Position numbers and translations under genes: made by a program
Shown here: positions 17,999 through 31,369 of the stretch, piece by piece
Position numbering within the stretch: the stretch's first letter is position 1
How the letters are laid out: each line of letters begins with the position of its first letter
Notes under the pieces: model-generated
Told to the model about the DNA's origin: nothing
Seen by the model: only the letters and a program-made list of their open reading frames with translations
The model's database searches: none
NCBI GenBank assembly: GCA_904501625.1
Contig: CAJGBR010000002.1
Coordinates: 13,072 to 77,071 of the forward strand
Length of the DNA: 64,000 bases
Reading direction: 5' to 3'
From: an uncultured Rikenellaceae bacterium
Lineage (GTDB): Bacteria > Bacteroidota > Bacteroidia > Bacteroidales > Rikenellaceae

Positions 17999-18769
17999 AT
18001 GGCAACAGCACTTTTTGAAAATGTCATTTTCGGACCAATCCGTAGCCGAAGACTCGGTATATCATTGGGAATCAACCTACTGAGTCTGGACCAGAAATTA
18101 TGTAATTTTGAGTGTATCTATTGTGAATGCGGCTGGAAGGGTAACGGGAAAAAATCTTTCAATCCCAAAGATGAAGTTATTAGTCAATTGTGCGAGAAAT
18201 TGCAACAGATGCACTCTGCTGGTGAACACCTCGATGTAATGACCTTTGCGGGCAATGGTGAACCTACGACACACCCTGATTTCCCAGAAATTATTACGGC
18301 AACTTGTCAGGTCCGAGACAAGTACTTTCCTGAGGCAAAGATTGCAGTTCTGAGCAATGCTACAATGATTGATCGTCCAAAAATTCGTGAAGCACTACTG
18401 AAAGTTGACGACAACATTCTGAAACTCGACTCTGCATTCGACAAGACAGTTCAACTTATCAATCAGCCATTTAATGGATATTCCGTAGCCCGCACCGTTG
18501 AAATGATGAAAGAGTTCAAGGGCAAAATGATTCTACAGACAATGTTTCTGCGAGGCACCTACGACGGCAACGTTGTTGATAATACGACCGAAACTGAAGT
18601 TGCAGCGTGGCTCGATCTAGTAAAAGTTATTGCACCTCAGAAAGTTATGATATATACAATCGATCGAGACACTCCGGCAGATGATTTGCATAAGGTTTCT
18701 GTTGAAGATTTGAAACAGATTGCCCATCGGGTTGAAGCTCTCGGAATTGAATGTAGCGTAGCCGGTTAA
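17999..18769 (+). CDS. Radical SAM protein
   Basis: A 256-residue radical S-adenosylmethionine protein. The iron-sulfur motif C-x3-C-x2-C is Cys35, Cys39 and Cys42 (CNFECIYC), and a GNGEPTTHP segment further on binds SAM. The N-terminal FGPIRSRRLGISLGINLL segment is typical of the YgiQ-unrelated, wyosine-synthase-like subgroup often annotated only as radical SAM protein. No second cluster motif (SPASM/twitch) is visible. The reaction is unknown; its position behind an rRNA methyltransferase gene suggests RNA modification, but this is weak inference. A shared terminator follows. Confidence 0.88.
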   Translation: MATALFENVIFGPIRSRRLGISLGINLLSLDQKLCNFECIYCECGWKGNGKKSFNPKDEVISQLCEKLQQMHSAGEHLDVMTFAGNGEPTTHPDFPEIITATCQVRDKYFPEAKIAVLSNATMIDRPKIREALLKVDDNILKLDSAFDKTVQLINQPFNGYSVARTVEMMKEFKGKMILQTMFLRGTYDGNVVDNTTETEVAAWLDLVKVIAPQKVMIYTIDRDTPADDLHKVSVEDLKQIAHRVEALGIECSVAG

Positions 18770-18796
18770 TCTAAACTCTCTACAAGAAAACATACA

Positions 18797-18832
18797 AAAA
18801 AAATCCTGCTCCGTTTGGGCAGGATTTTTTAT
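18797..18832. terminator. Bidirectional terminator between the radical SAM gene and tamB
   Basis: AAAAATCCTGC and GCAGGATTTTT pair around a short GC-rich loop, giving A and T tails on both sides. The hairpin therefore works for both converging genes. It starts about 30 bp after the radical SAM stop and touches the stop codon of the minus-strand gene. Confidence 0.85.
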
Positions 18833-21800
18833 TTAGTACTATTATTTTTAATCGAATCTGCAACCTCTTTTGCACGTTTTTGTTCACGCTGACGACGTTT
18901 CTTACCAAATAAATCGCGGAACTTGTCAAAGTCATCTTGGTAATAGAATCCTACACCACTCTCCTGCAACCCCTGTGACTCATCGAATCGGTCTACGGAT
19001 CGGGTAAATATTCTTGCCCGTAACTTACCGCTACGATCCAACAACCACGTTAGGAAGAAGTTACCTGTCAAGTTGTTAGAATTATTATTCATCATTGATC
19101 TGTTGTCTTCCAATTCATAATTACCCTCGATGTCAAGTTGCAGTCGATCGTCAAATATGTTGGTCGAAAATGCGATATCGATTTCACTTGTTGTATTTTT
19201 TGTATCATCTTTCGGGTGATATTTGATTCCAAAATTATACTTATCATTCGAAATCCAGTTACTCAATTGGTTAGACAAAAATTCAAATCCCGTAGCCGCA
19301 GTAGTTGCTGCACCGATATTGGTCGAACTTGAATTATTATCCGTATAGAAACTACCCTTGAGCAACAACCACATAAACTGAGTAGCTTTCATCTCCTGTG
19401 TATTGAGATTATACTGCACAATACTTTGTGTCTCGGTGTCGGCATTCGGAGCCACTACGTCAAACGTAATGGTCGGTTGTGACAATCTGTCTGTCAGACT
19501 AATGATACAATCGACAGGAATTTTTCTGTCAAAATCTGATGAATTATTCCCAACAACTAATGGCGCAATTGATGTCTTGACACTATACACAGCCTTAATA
19601 TCCAGCAATGCATCAATTGGGTCTCCTGTCCATTGAATTGTACTACCATCATCTATTTTGAACATTCGGTTAACGATGTTTCTCAGGGTGAACAGGTAGC
19701 TTCCCTCGGTAATACGGTAGTCACCTATCATATTGAACACGTTATTCTTGGGATTGATTGTCAGGTTCAATTGTCCTTCGCCTCGCCCCTTAATGATATC
19801 TCCTACCTTAGGGTCGATGAGCAACTGCACCTGAGTGTTCGGTCTGACATTTATTGCCATATTGATATCCAGATTAGATGATGTCGATCTGGATTCATTT
19901 CTACGACGGGTCATCATACGTCTGCGGGCCAACGAATTATCATCATCTGTTGTCGAATTTCTTTTCCTTCTCCAGATTACGAAATCGCTTGTCGATGCAG
20001 TCTCAACCCTGTCACTTAACGGCATATAGAATTCGGAATTATTCTCCGTCGTGGCAGCTATATCCATTGTCACCTGTCCGGAACGGCCATTTATACCGAC
20101 TGCTCCAGATGCATATATCTTACCATAAAACAGACTATTATCCTCGCTTGTCGTATTCAGAGCAAGCATTCGGGTCGGCAATACCTTAATTTCGTAGGTC
20201 AACTTCTTAAAATAGTCGTGTTTGAAAATCAAATCCAGCACGGCAGTTCCATTGGCTCCGTCACTTACGGCACCATTTTTCATATAGAATCCCGACTCAT
20301 CAAAAATCATCTGCCCGCTGGCTGTATAGTTTACTTTCGTAAAATCAACCTTTGCATCAAACTTCGGAACATTCACAAATCCCTCTAGACGCGGTTTGTT
20401 TCCTGCACCTTTGAGTTGCAGTTGTGCATCTCCCTCACCACGAATATTATCCAGCACCCCATCTAGTATCGGTTGTAACAATGCAAAATTGACCTTCGGG
20501 AAATCAAACTTCAAATCATAAATCTTGCCCTGAGGATTATATCCGCCTGAAATCAATTTTTGTTTATCATCGTTAATCAATGACACCGAGATTCGGTTTG
20601 CATTTTCGTCCCAGTAACTACGGAAGCGGCTGTTTTTAAAGGCGATATCATTCACACGGAACGAACTGATGTTTATATCCGAATAGAAATATTTTCTCTG
20701 TGAATTTGTATGAATCAAAAACTTACCGTCAAGCAGTCCGTCGAAACGATACCCCAAACGAGTAACAAATCGAGAGAATGGACTAACACTGAATCCATCG
20801 AGATCGCAACTTACAGTACCTTTATCGAATCTCGAATATTCACCATATATTTTCAATTTTTGATTTCGGTTATTTACAAGGAATTCCGAAATTTCGATTC
20901 CATCATATTTTAAGTCAATCGGGCCGGACGATATCAACCACGTATCGTCTTCGAGAGCAAACATCGATTGTTCGAAATTGACAGTCAATTTTGGTCTGTC
21001 CAACGAATCACGACCGAACAGAGCTGTCGTATTTACCCTGGCCGATGCCCTATACATTGTGTCTTTAAAACCAAGAGACAACCTGAGCAGGTTATTTCTC
21101 ACACCACCCATCAATTTGAATTCGGGCATCTCAATTCCCTCTACCATTATGTCATCAGCCTTGACATACAGGGTTATCGAGTCGGAATCGTTGTGACAAG
21201 CCAATCCTATATTTTCGAGATAAAGATTCTCTTTTTGGATAAACTTCGAATCGACATTTAAATAAAATTTATCAATTTCGGGATTAAAAGTAAACAACAA
21301 CTGCGTACCCTCGGCAAGTTCAAGTCCCGGCACAAAGATTCCTGCCACATTATTAGCCTTCTTCACATTGACATTCAGCATATAGTAGGCCAATTGGGGA
21401 TTATTCACAATCTGTTGAGTTCTCACCGTATCGGCAATAGTTCGGCGGTCTGACAATAACGGAATATATTTCAGCAGCGTGTTATTCAGATAATCGAACA
21501 TCTTGTTGTAACTCAATCTTCCGTTCAGTCCCACATCAGCAAAATCAGAATTCAACTGTATAGATTTGCTCTGTTGACTATTTTCAGCTCGAAGGTGTAC
21601 CTCTCCGATTCGCACCGTATCCAAATGATTGACATAGACCATATTGTAAATTCTCGCTGAACCGTTAACATCGTCCATCTCCGAACCTGATGCCGCAGCC
21701 ACAAGGTTTCCTCTCAACATCGAAACCGAATCGCGTTTATTGACATTCAACTTTTTCAGGTTGGCGTTGAATAGTTTTAAATCGAAATCATATCGTGGTT

Positions 21801-23349
21801 GCAATTCTCTGAAATCAAATTTCCCATTCAGATTAAAACTGCAATTCGGGTCTGAACTTCCCACAAAACCATCAAATACTCCTTTCGAGAAGAATCCCTT
21901 TACTTCGATATCCTTATAGTTGTAGTCGTTGAAATCCAGATTATCAATATCAGACTGAGCATAGAATCTATAATCATCATTACTCCAATACCCCTGAGCC
22001 TTTGTCTTCAGTGTCACGTCTTTGAGTATTTCGACTCCTAAAAACTGCCCGATATTGAAATTATCTACATCTACAAATCCGTTGACGTTTTTACGGTACA
22101 TCGAATCAGGTTTGATATTGCCACCGAAAACCACACTTCCCAATCGGGTATCAACATTTCCGTTGACTTTGAAATCTGAGAAGAATCCCTCAAAGTATCC
22201 TGAAAAAACGATTTCTCCCAGAGTCGCAAGTTTCGACGAAACCTTATTCAGATTTTTTCCTGTGAATACGTTATATAGGCGTTCTACTTCTGATGGAGTA
22301 GTTTCAAGTCTACCGACATCAAACATAAAATCGGTCTTCGATGCACTCGGCAATCCCTTCATTGAGAATCGAACATCTAATTTAGTATTCTCCGACACTG
22401 CGCGATTTAGTTTTCCTCTGAGATACCTAACCGGTCCCTCAACATTACCCTCAATGGCAAAGCCCGTTGTGAAACGTGCTACACTCGGTGCAAAACAGGC
22501 AATCGTCGCAAAATCGACATCTGTATCAAACAAATCTGCATCGAAAGAGACTTTCGATGTAAATTCGTTAAATGCCCGCCACGAATCATAAAACATATTA
22601 AATTGCTTAGAATTGAGGTGGGAAGTATTTGCTTTGAAGTGCAATTGCCCGAATCTCATTCCTGTCGACGACACAACCATCTGACTACTGCGAAAAACGT
22701 GCATCACAAAACCACTCTTCTCACGGAATGACATACTATCCAACGACAGCCTTACGCTATCACCTATCAATTCGATATTCTGAGCATTGAACGAAAATTT
22801 TGACACGTCAATGTCTGTAAAGTTTACCCCCGAAGGTTTAGGACGAATGTAATGTCGTCTCATTTTAAAATGCACATCACTGATGTTCAGTACAGTAGCT
22901 GAAAGAGCAAATGGCTTTTCAGATGGAGTTTTTGGTTTATCCGAACGGAAATTATCAAGAATCGCAGACAGATTCATTTTTCGATTTGAGTCCTGCTGCA
23001 GAAATAAATTAGTCTTTTCGAGTTTGACATTACTTAGCATTAAACGATTATTCACAAAATCATACCCTCGCAACCCAACTCCGAGAGTGCCCACATACAA
23101 CAATGTGTCTTTGTTATAATCCTCCACATAGACACCATTCAGTTCTACCTGATTGAACAATCGTATGGCAATGTGATCGACCAAAAACCGAGTTCCGATT
23201 TTATTGCTGATCTTGTTCGACACGTAATCAACGGCCCAATTCTGCACTCGAACATTGCTCAACATTATTGACAATACCAACGGTATGACAACTACCGTCA
23301 GCACAATCGTCGAGACAGTGCCTAATGCTATGTGAAAAACCCTTTTCAT
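18829..23349 (-). CDS. TamB-like AsmA/DUF490 envelope protein
   Basis: A very large protein (1506 residues) with one N-terminal membrane anchor at about 9-30 and a long beta-rich periplasmic body. The C-terminal 450 residues carry the TamB (DUF490) hallmarks, including VNYTASGQMIFDESGF, RGEGQLNLTINP and the ending LDIEGNYELED region. TamB-like proteins form a hydrophobic groove spanning the periplasm and are linked to outer-membrane lipid transport and barrel assembly. Length is typical for Bacteroidota homologues. The tail (last 35 residues) is basic and charged (KKRRQREQKRAKEVADSIKN). It is a single gene, divergent from pheS. Confidence 0.9.
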   Translation of the reverse strand: MKRVFHIALGTVSTIVLTVVVIPLVLSIMLSNVRVQNWAVDYVSNKISNKIGTRFLVDHIAIRLFNQVELNGVYVEDYNKDTLLYVGTLGVGLRGYDFVNNRLMLSNVKLEKTNLFLQQDSNRKMNLSAILDNFRSDKPKTPSEKPFALSATVLNISDVHFKMRRHYIRPKPSGVNFTDIDVSKFSFNAQNIELIGDSVRLSLDSMSFREKSGFVMHVFRSSQMVVSSTGMRFGQLHFKANTSHLNSKQFNMFYDSWRAFNEFTSKVSFDADLFDTDVDFATIACFAPSVARFTTGFAIEGNVEGPVRYLRGKLNRAVSENTKLDVRFSMKGLPSASKTDFMFDVGRLETTPSEVERLYNVFTGKNLNKVSSKLATLGEIVFSGYFEGFFSDFKVNGNVDTRLGSVVFGGNIKPDSMYRKNVNGFVDVDNFNIGQFLGVEILKDVTLKTKAQGYWSNDDYRFYAQSDIDNLDFNDYNYKDIEVKGFFSKGVFDGFVGSSDPNCSFNLNGKFDFRELQPRYDFDLKLFNANLKKLNVNKRDSVSMLRGNLVAAASGSEMDDVNGSARIYNMVYVNHLDTVRIGEVHLRAENSQQSKSIQLNSDFADVGLNGRLSYNKMFDYLNNTLLKYIPLLSDRRTIADTVRTQQIVNNPQLAYYMLNVNVKKANNVAGIFVPGLELAEGTQLLFTFNPEIDKFYLNVDSKFIQKENLYLENIGLACHNDSDSITLYVKADDIMVEGIEMPEFKLMGGVRNNLLRLSLGFKDTMYRASARVNTTALFGRDSLDRPKLTVNFEQSMFALEDDTWLISSGPIDLKYDGIEISEFLVNNRNQKLKIYGEYSRFDKGTVSCDLDGFSVSPFSRFVTRLGYRFDGLLDGKFLIHTNSQRKYFYSDINISSFRVNDIAFKNSRFRSYWDENANRISVSLINDDKQKLISGGYNPQGKIYDLKFDFPKVNFALLQPILDGVLDNIRGEGDAQLQLKGAGNKPRLEGFVNVPKFDAKVDFTKVNYTASGQMIFDESGFYMKNGAVSDGANGTAVLDLIFKHDYFKKLTYEIKVLPTRMLALNTTSEDNSLFYGKIYASGAVGINGRSGQVTMDIAATTENNSEFYMPLSDRVETASTSDFVIWRRKRNSTTDDDNSLARRRMMTRRRNESRSTSSNLDINMAINVRPNTQVQLLIDPKVGDIIKGRGEGQLNLTINPKNNVFNMIGDYRITEGSYLFTLRNIVNRMFKIDDGSTIQWTGDPIDALLDIKAVYSVKTSIAPLVVGNNSSDFDRKIPVDCIISLTDRLSQPTITFDVVAPNADTETQSIVQYNLNTQEMKATQFMWLLLKGSFYTDNNSSSTNIGAATTAATGFEFLSNQLSNWISNDKYNFGIKYHPKDDTKNTTSEIDIAFSTNIFDDRLQLDIEGNYELEDNRSMMNNNSNNLTGNFFLTWLLDRSGKLRARIFTRSVDRFDESQGLQESGVGFYYQDDFDKFRDLFGKKRRQREQKRAKEVADSIKNNSTK

Positions 23350-23393
23350 AATCCGTCAAACGTGCAGAATATCGTGCAATAATAATGAAAATT

Positions 23394-23424
23394 TTTGTTT
23401 TTTGGAAAAAATACACGACATTTG
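23394..23424 (+). promoter_or_regulatory. Probable promoter of pheS
   Basis: TTTG at 23394-23397, a 19-nt spacer and GACATTTG at 23417-23424. The -7 box has one mismatch to TAnnTTTG (G for T at its first base). It would give a leader of about 35 nt before the pheS ATG at 23464. Confidence 0.4.
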
Positions 23425-23463
23425 TAGGTTAAAACTCTTTCACACGATATAAATAAGGGAACA

Positions 23464-24483
23464 ATGATTAATAAAATTGAAAAAATACGCCAAAATATCG
23501 CTGAATTTAGACCCAAAACTCAAGCTGATATCGAAGAATTCAGAGTAAGAATTCTTGGCCGTAAAGGTGAATTGACAGAATTATTCGAAGAGTTTAAAAC
23601 CGTAGCTCCGGAAATGAAACGTGAACTCGGTAAGAAAATGAACGAACTCAAAAATTTTGCTCAAGACACTATCAACCAACTCAAAACAGACTTCGAATCT
23701 CAGGAGATCGAATGCGAACGTACCGATATGACCCGCCCTGCATCTGCTGACGGAATCGGTTCTCGCCACCCAATCTCACTGGTTAAAAACGAAATCTTTG
23801 ACATCTTTAAAAGAATTGGTTTCACACTAACTGACGGTCCTGAAATCGAAGACGATTTTCACGTCTTCTCAGCCTTGAACTTCCCACCGGAACACCCTGC
23901 TCGTGATATGCAAGACACATTCTTCATCGAAAAGAATCCGGATATTTTGCTGCGTACACACACTTCGTCACTCGAAGTACGTACAATGGAACGTCAAAAA
24001 CCACCAATCCGAGTAATTTGCCCAGGACGCGTATTCAGAAATGAAGCAATTTCTTACCGTGCTCACTGTATTTTCCACCAGGTTGAAGGATTGTACATTG
24101 ATGAAAATGTTTCATTCGCAGATCTTAAACAAGCAATTCTATACTTTGCAAAAGAGATGTTTGGAGAACAAACCCAGATTCGTCTGCGTCCGTCCTATTT
24201 CCCATTTACCGAGCCGAGTGCCGAAGTGGACGTCTCTTGCAACTTGTGTGGCGGAAAGGGTTGTCCTGTATGTAAACAGACCGGTTGGCTCGAAATTATG
24301 GGTGCAGGAATGACCGATCCAAACGTACTCGAAGCGTGTGGAATTGATAGCAAAAAATATACAGGATTTGCATTCGGTATGGGTGTTGAACGTATCGCTA
24401 TGCTGAAATACGGAGTTAAAGACCTCCGACTTTATTTCGAAAACGATTTGAGATTCCTAGAACAATTTGAGGCTGCTCTGTAA
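23464..24483 (+). CDS. pheS: Phenylalanyl-tRNA synthetase alpha subunit
   Basis: PheS is the catalytic subunit of the alpha2-beta2 enzyme that charges tRNA(Phe). The 339-residue protein begins with the coiled-coil tRNA-binding domain (about 1-85) and continues with the class II core: motif 2 as VFRNEAISYRAHC and motif 3 as AFGMGVERIAMLKYG. The GVEGLYID-like substrate segment (HQVEGLYIDE) is intact. pheT is not adjacent, which is common in Bacteroidota. The next gene, for a lipoprotein, starts 61 bp after the stop. Confidence 0.97.
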   Translation: MINKIEKIRQNIAEFRPKTQADIEEFRVRILGRKGELTELFEEFKTVAPEMKRELGKKMNELKNFAQDTINQLKTDFESQEIECERTDMTRPASADGIGSRHPISLVKNEIFDIFKRIGFTLTDGPEIEDDFHVFSALNFPPEHPARDMQDTFFIEKNPDILLRTHTSSLEVRTMERQKPPIRVICPGRVFRNEAISYRAHCIFHQVEGLYIDENVSFADLKQAILYFAKEMFGEQTQIRLRPSYFPFTEPSAEVDVSCNLCGGKGCPVCKQTGWLEIMGAGMTDPNVLEACGIDSKKYTGFAFGMGVERIAMLKYGVKDLRLYFENDLRFLEQFEAAL

Positions 24484-24544
24484 CGTTGTTATTCTCGAAT
24501 ATTGGCAGCGAATCAGATTTTTGGAACAAAATTCGCAAGTGAAT

Positions 24545-26311
24545 ATGAGAATGCGAGGAATTGTATATAGTTCGATTTTATGTGTCGCAATGGTATTAAT
24601 CGGTTGCGGCACAAATCGACTTGTGTTAAATCCGAAAACAGATTCTTCAAAAAACGAAATAACAAAAATCAACGTAACACCACTACCTGATGAACTTGTT
24701 GCACGAGATCATTTCTACACAGGTTTGAGGGCAATGTTGCTAAAAGATTCAGATCGCGACGTTATCAGATCGCATTTCGAATCCGCACTGCAGAATGGGT
24801 TTGACAATTCACTATTGTGGATGAAAATGGGTGAGTTGTATCCCGACTCTCTGCAACTTGCCGAACAATATGCCAGAAAAGCAGTCGATGCCGATTCTAC
24901 AAACATTCAGGCAATCTACCTGCTCTGCGACATTCTGCTGAAAACCAACGACGCAGATAAGGCTCTTGAGACCTTGCTTAAAGCAAAAAAACTTGCTCCG
25001 AATAATCTTAACATCTACTCGTACATTGCTGCCATATACAACCACAAAGGATTGACCTATGCAGCTCTGAACGAACTGACCGAGGCTCAGAATAAATTCG
25101 GAGCCAAAGAGAGTATACTGCACTTTAAACGAGAACTTCTGTTCAAGATGCAACTCTATGATAAGGCAATCAAAGAGGCTGAACAGTTGGCCGAAACATC
25201 ACCAAACAACATTGAAAATCTGATATTCCTCGGTAAGGCATATTCGATGAAAAACTCTCCGCAGAGTGATTCGGCTGCAATCAAAACCTTTAACTCGGCA
25301 CTCGAAATTGAACCTCAAAATATTGAGGTACTCTCTGCTCTGTGTAACTTCTATGCATCAAGACGCAACTACCACAATTTTTTGGAAACAACACAGAAAC
25401 TATTCGAGCTGAAAGAGTTACCTGCAAAGAATAAAATCAAATTTTTCAATAATTATATCCATTCACCAGCGTTCTACCAAAATCACTTCTTTCAGGTCGA
25501 CCATCTTGTCAATACGCTGCTTAGGACTCACCCCGAAGACAGTGCTGTCAAAATGACCTATACAACCCATCTTATTGCAAGTGGCAAAACCGAACAGGCA
25601 ATACAATACCAAAAAGAGTGGATTGCCCAAAACCCCGAACTAATTTCGCCCTATGAGTATGTCATTCAAGGAGAATTGTATATGAAACGACCCGACTCGG
25701 CATTGGTTTATATTGATCGTGCCATCAAACAATTCCCTAAGAATGTTGATATTGCATCGAATAAAGCATCTTATTACTACACTATTAACCAGAAAGATAA
25801 AGCACTGAAAGAGTGGAAGAAAATCTTAAAGATTGCGAAAGATGATTCAACCCGATGTTCGATTTATTGTATGATGGGCGACATAACAAACGAAATTGAA
25901 AATATAAGCAAAAAAGAGGTCTACAAATACTACGAAAAAGCTTTAGCAATAGACTCGATGAATATTGCGGTACTTAACAATTATAGTTATCTGCTGAGTG
26001 AAGATTCTACCCAGCTGAACAAAGCACTGCAACTCGCCGAACGAATGATGACTCGTGAGATATCCAATCCAATCTATCTCGATACATACGCCTGGGTATT
26101 GTTCAAATCGGGACAAGTGGAGAAAGCTCTCAATATAATGCGACGAGCTATATCTCTCGATACAACCAACAGCTATGTCTTGCTGATGCACTATGGAGAC
26201 GTTCTGTTCGAATCGAATCAAAAATACTTGGCGAGAATATATTGGAGAAAGGCCCTCGAAGCCGGTGCCAATATCAAAGACATCGAACCACGAATAAAAA
26301 AACTTGATTAA
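24545..26311 (+). CDS. TPR-repeat lipoprotein
   Basis: A 588-residue lipoprotein. I chose the ATG at 24545 because it gives a clean lipoprotein signal (MRMRGIVYSS then ILCVAMVLIGC) with the lipidated Cys at residue 21; an in-frame ATG at 24467 overlaps pheS and would bury this signal. The remainder is mainly tetratricopeptide repeats, with repeated patterns such as A-x-x-L-x-x-A-x-x-L-x-P. These proteins act as scaffolds in envelope assembly; the partner is unknown. Its stop overlaps the start of the EnvC-like gene (TAATG), and linkage with a murein-hydrolase activator suggests a cell-wall role. Confidence 0.88.
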   Translation: MRMRGIVYSSILCVAMVLIGCGTNRLVLNPKTDSSKNEITKINVTPLPDELVARDHFYTGLRAMLLKDSDRDVIRSHFESALQNGFDNSLLWMKMGELYPDSLQLAEQYARKAVDADSTNIQAIYLLCDILLKTNDADKALETLLKAKKLAPNNLNIYSYIAAIYNHKGLTYAALNELTEAQNKFGAKESILHFKRELLFKMQLYDKAIKEAEQLAETSPNNIENLIFLGKAYSMKNSPQSDSAAIKTFNSALEIEPQNIEVLSALCNFYASRRNYHNFLETTQKLFELKELPAKNKIKFFNNYIHSPAFYQNHFFQVDHLVNTLLRTHPEDSAVKMTYTTHLIASGKTEQAIQYQKEWIAQNPELISPYEYVIQGELYMKRPDSALVYIDRAIKQFPKNVDIASNKASYYYTINQKDKALKEWKKILKIAKDDSTRCSIYCMMGDITNEIENISKKEVYKYYEKALAIDSMNIAVLNNYSYLLSEDSTQLNKALQLAERMMTREISNPIYLDTYAWVLFKSGQVEKALNIMRRAISLDTTNSYVLLMHYGDVLFESNQKYLARIYWRKALEAGANIKDIEPRIKKLD

Positions 26312-27495
26312 TGAAAAAACTCCTTTTCATAATATTTTGTTTACTGATGACTCCCTCACTCTACTCACAGACCATCGAGTCGCTGAATGAGGAGATTCGT
26401 CGAGCAGAAGAGGAAATCGAAGCAACCAACCGATTACTCAAATCAACAACGTCAAAGACTGCGAGTAGCGAAAAACAACTTAAACTCGTCAGAAATAATA
26501 TCTCCCAACGTAAATCGATTATCAATAATCTGAACCGACAGAGCTCAAAAATAAATAAAAATGTAAAGAACAAATCTCAGTCAATAACCTCTCTCGAAAA
26601 GGAGTTATCCGGTCTGAAAGATGAGTATGCCGAAATGCTCTACACTACATATAAGCACTATAAGTTAAATGATTATATAACTTTTCTGTTCGCAGCAAAA
26701 GATTTCAATGACGTATTCAGGCGTATCTATTATGTCAAACAATATACCCAGATGCGAGAGATTAAGGCAGCCGAAATCGATTCGGTGACCGTAAAACTCA
26801 ATTCTGATATTGACTCGCTGAATGTAGAAAAACAAAAATTGGATAAACTCAAAACACAACGTAATAAAGAGTTGAAATCGTTATCGGCAGACGAGGCTAA
26901 AAAAAAGAAAATCGTTGCAGAACTGAAATCTACCGAAAAACGTCTCAACAATAAAATCAGACAAGAACAAAAGAAGATTGAAGAGTTATACCGCTCAATC
27001 GAACGTCTTGTCGCAAACGAAGCCCGAAAAGGTCAGAAGAGTGCCCGTTCAGCAGAATTTTATGCACTTACAGGCCGATTCGACCAGAATAAAGGCAAAC
27101 TTCCCTATCCGATCGAAGGTGGTGTGATAGTCGACCGATATGGATTGCACGAGCACCCAACACAGAAAGGATTAACTATTGACAATACGGGTGTCAACAT
27201 CGCAGCCGAACCAGGTAGTAAAGTTCGTGCAGTGTTCGAAGGCGAAGTTGTGCACGTTATTCACAATAAGGGATTTAACTATACTGTACTCATCCGACAC
27301 GGAAAATATCTGACAACTTATACAAATCTGCAAACCATAAATGTAAAACAAGGTGAAAAGGTTTCGGGAGGAACCATAATCGGAACACTGAACACCGAAA
27401 ACGATGCTGAACTACACTTCGAATTGTGGATGGAAACACCCGAAAAGTCAACTCCAGCAACGACACTCAATCCCTCGTTGTGGTTCCGCAGATAA
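26311..27495 (+). CDS. EnvC-like murein hydrolase activator (LytM/M23 domain)
   Basis: A 394-residue exported protein. A signal peptide covers residues 1-19, a long coiled coil about 20-245, and a LytM/M23 domain about 270-394. In the M23 domain the usual zinc residues are altered: the HxGxD-type motif reads KGLTIDN, and the final HxH reads ELHFE with Glu in place of the first His. Such degenerate LytM domains are typical of EnvC, which activates amidases rather than cutting peptidoglycan. I infer a daughter-cell-separation role. It is translationally coupled to the TPR lipoprotein and precedes ybeY by 16 bp. Confidence 0.9.
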   Translation: MKKLLFIIFCLLMTPSLYSQTIESLNEEIRRAEEEIEATNRLLKSTTSKTASSEKQLKLVRNNISQRKSIINNLNRQSSKINKNVKNKSQSITSLEKELSGLKDEYAEMLYTTYKHYKLNDYITFLFAAKDFNDVFRRIYYVKQYTQMREIKAAEIDSVTVKLNSDIDSLNVEKQKLDKLKTQRNKELKSLSADEAKKKKIVAELKSTEKRLNNKIRQEQKKIEELYRSIERLVANEARKGQKSARSAEFYALTGRFDQNKGKLPYPIEGGVIVDRYGLHEHPTQKGLTIDNTGVNIAAEPGSKVRAVFEGEVVHVIHNKGFNYTVLIRHGKYLTTYTNLQTINVKQGEKVSGGTIIGTLNTENDAELHFELWMETPEKSTPATTLNPSLWFRR

Positions 27496-27511
27496 ACACT
27501 AAAGCACGATT

Positions 27512-27928
27512 ATGAGTAAAATAGATTTTTATACAGAGGATTGCACATTTACCTACAAAGGGAAAATTAATACACGCAACTGGATAAATCGTGCCATCAC
27601 TGAAGCTGACAAAAAAACAGGAGCCATTTCAATTATCTTCTGTTCAGATGATTATCTCATAAATATCAATCGAGAGTATCTCAATCACGATTATTTTACC
27701 GATATAATCACGTTCGACTACTGTGAAGAGGATATTATTTCGGGAGATCTGTTTATCAGTATTGATATGGTAAAATCCAATGCCGAGAAATTTGGAGTAA
27801 GCTTCTACGAAGAACTGCATCGAGTAGTTATCCACGGAGTATTGCACCTCATCGGATTCAAAGATAAATCCAACGAAGAGGCTCAGATTATGAGATCACA
27901 GGAAACTTATTGGCTTGAACGTTATTAA
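27512..27928 (+). CDS. ybeY: Endoribonuclease YbeY
   Basis: YbeY is a metal-dependent RNase involved in 16S rRNA maturation and ribosome quality control. The 138-residue protein carries the family block at residues 108-119, HGVLHLIGFKDK, preceded by TDIITFDY and GDLFISID. The usual third metal ligand of HGxLHLxGYDH would be His at position 118, but here it is Asp118. Metal can still be bound by His108, His112 and Asp. I believe this substitution is a lineage feature, not damage. mnmG follows directly (stop at 27928, ATG at 27929). Confidence 0.93.
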   Translation: MSKIDFYTEDCTFTYKGKINTRNWINRAITEADKKTGAISIIFCSDDYLININREYLNHDYFTDIITFDYCEEDIISGDLFISIDMVKSNAEKFGVSFYEELHRVVIHGVLHLIGFKDKSNEEAQIMRSQETYWLERY

Positions 27929-31356
<3,428 letters not shown>

Positions 31357-31369
31357 AAACCTTCACAAT

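Noticed and set aside
22022..22591. A 189-codon plus-strand frame inside the TamB-like gene
   Set aside because: Low-complexity Ser/Thr/Pro-rich translation opposite a well-supported long gene.
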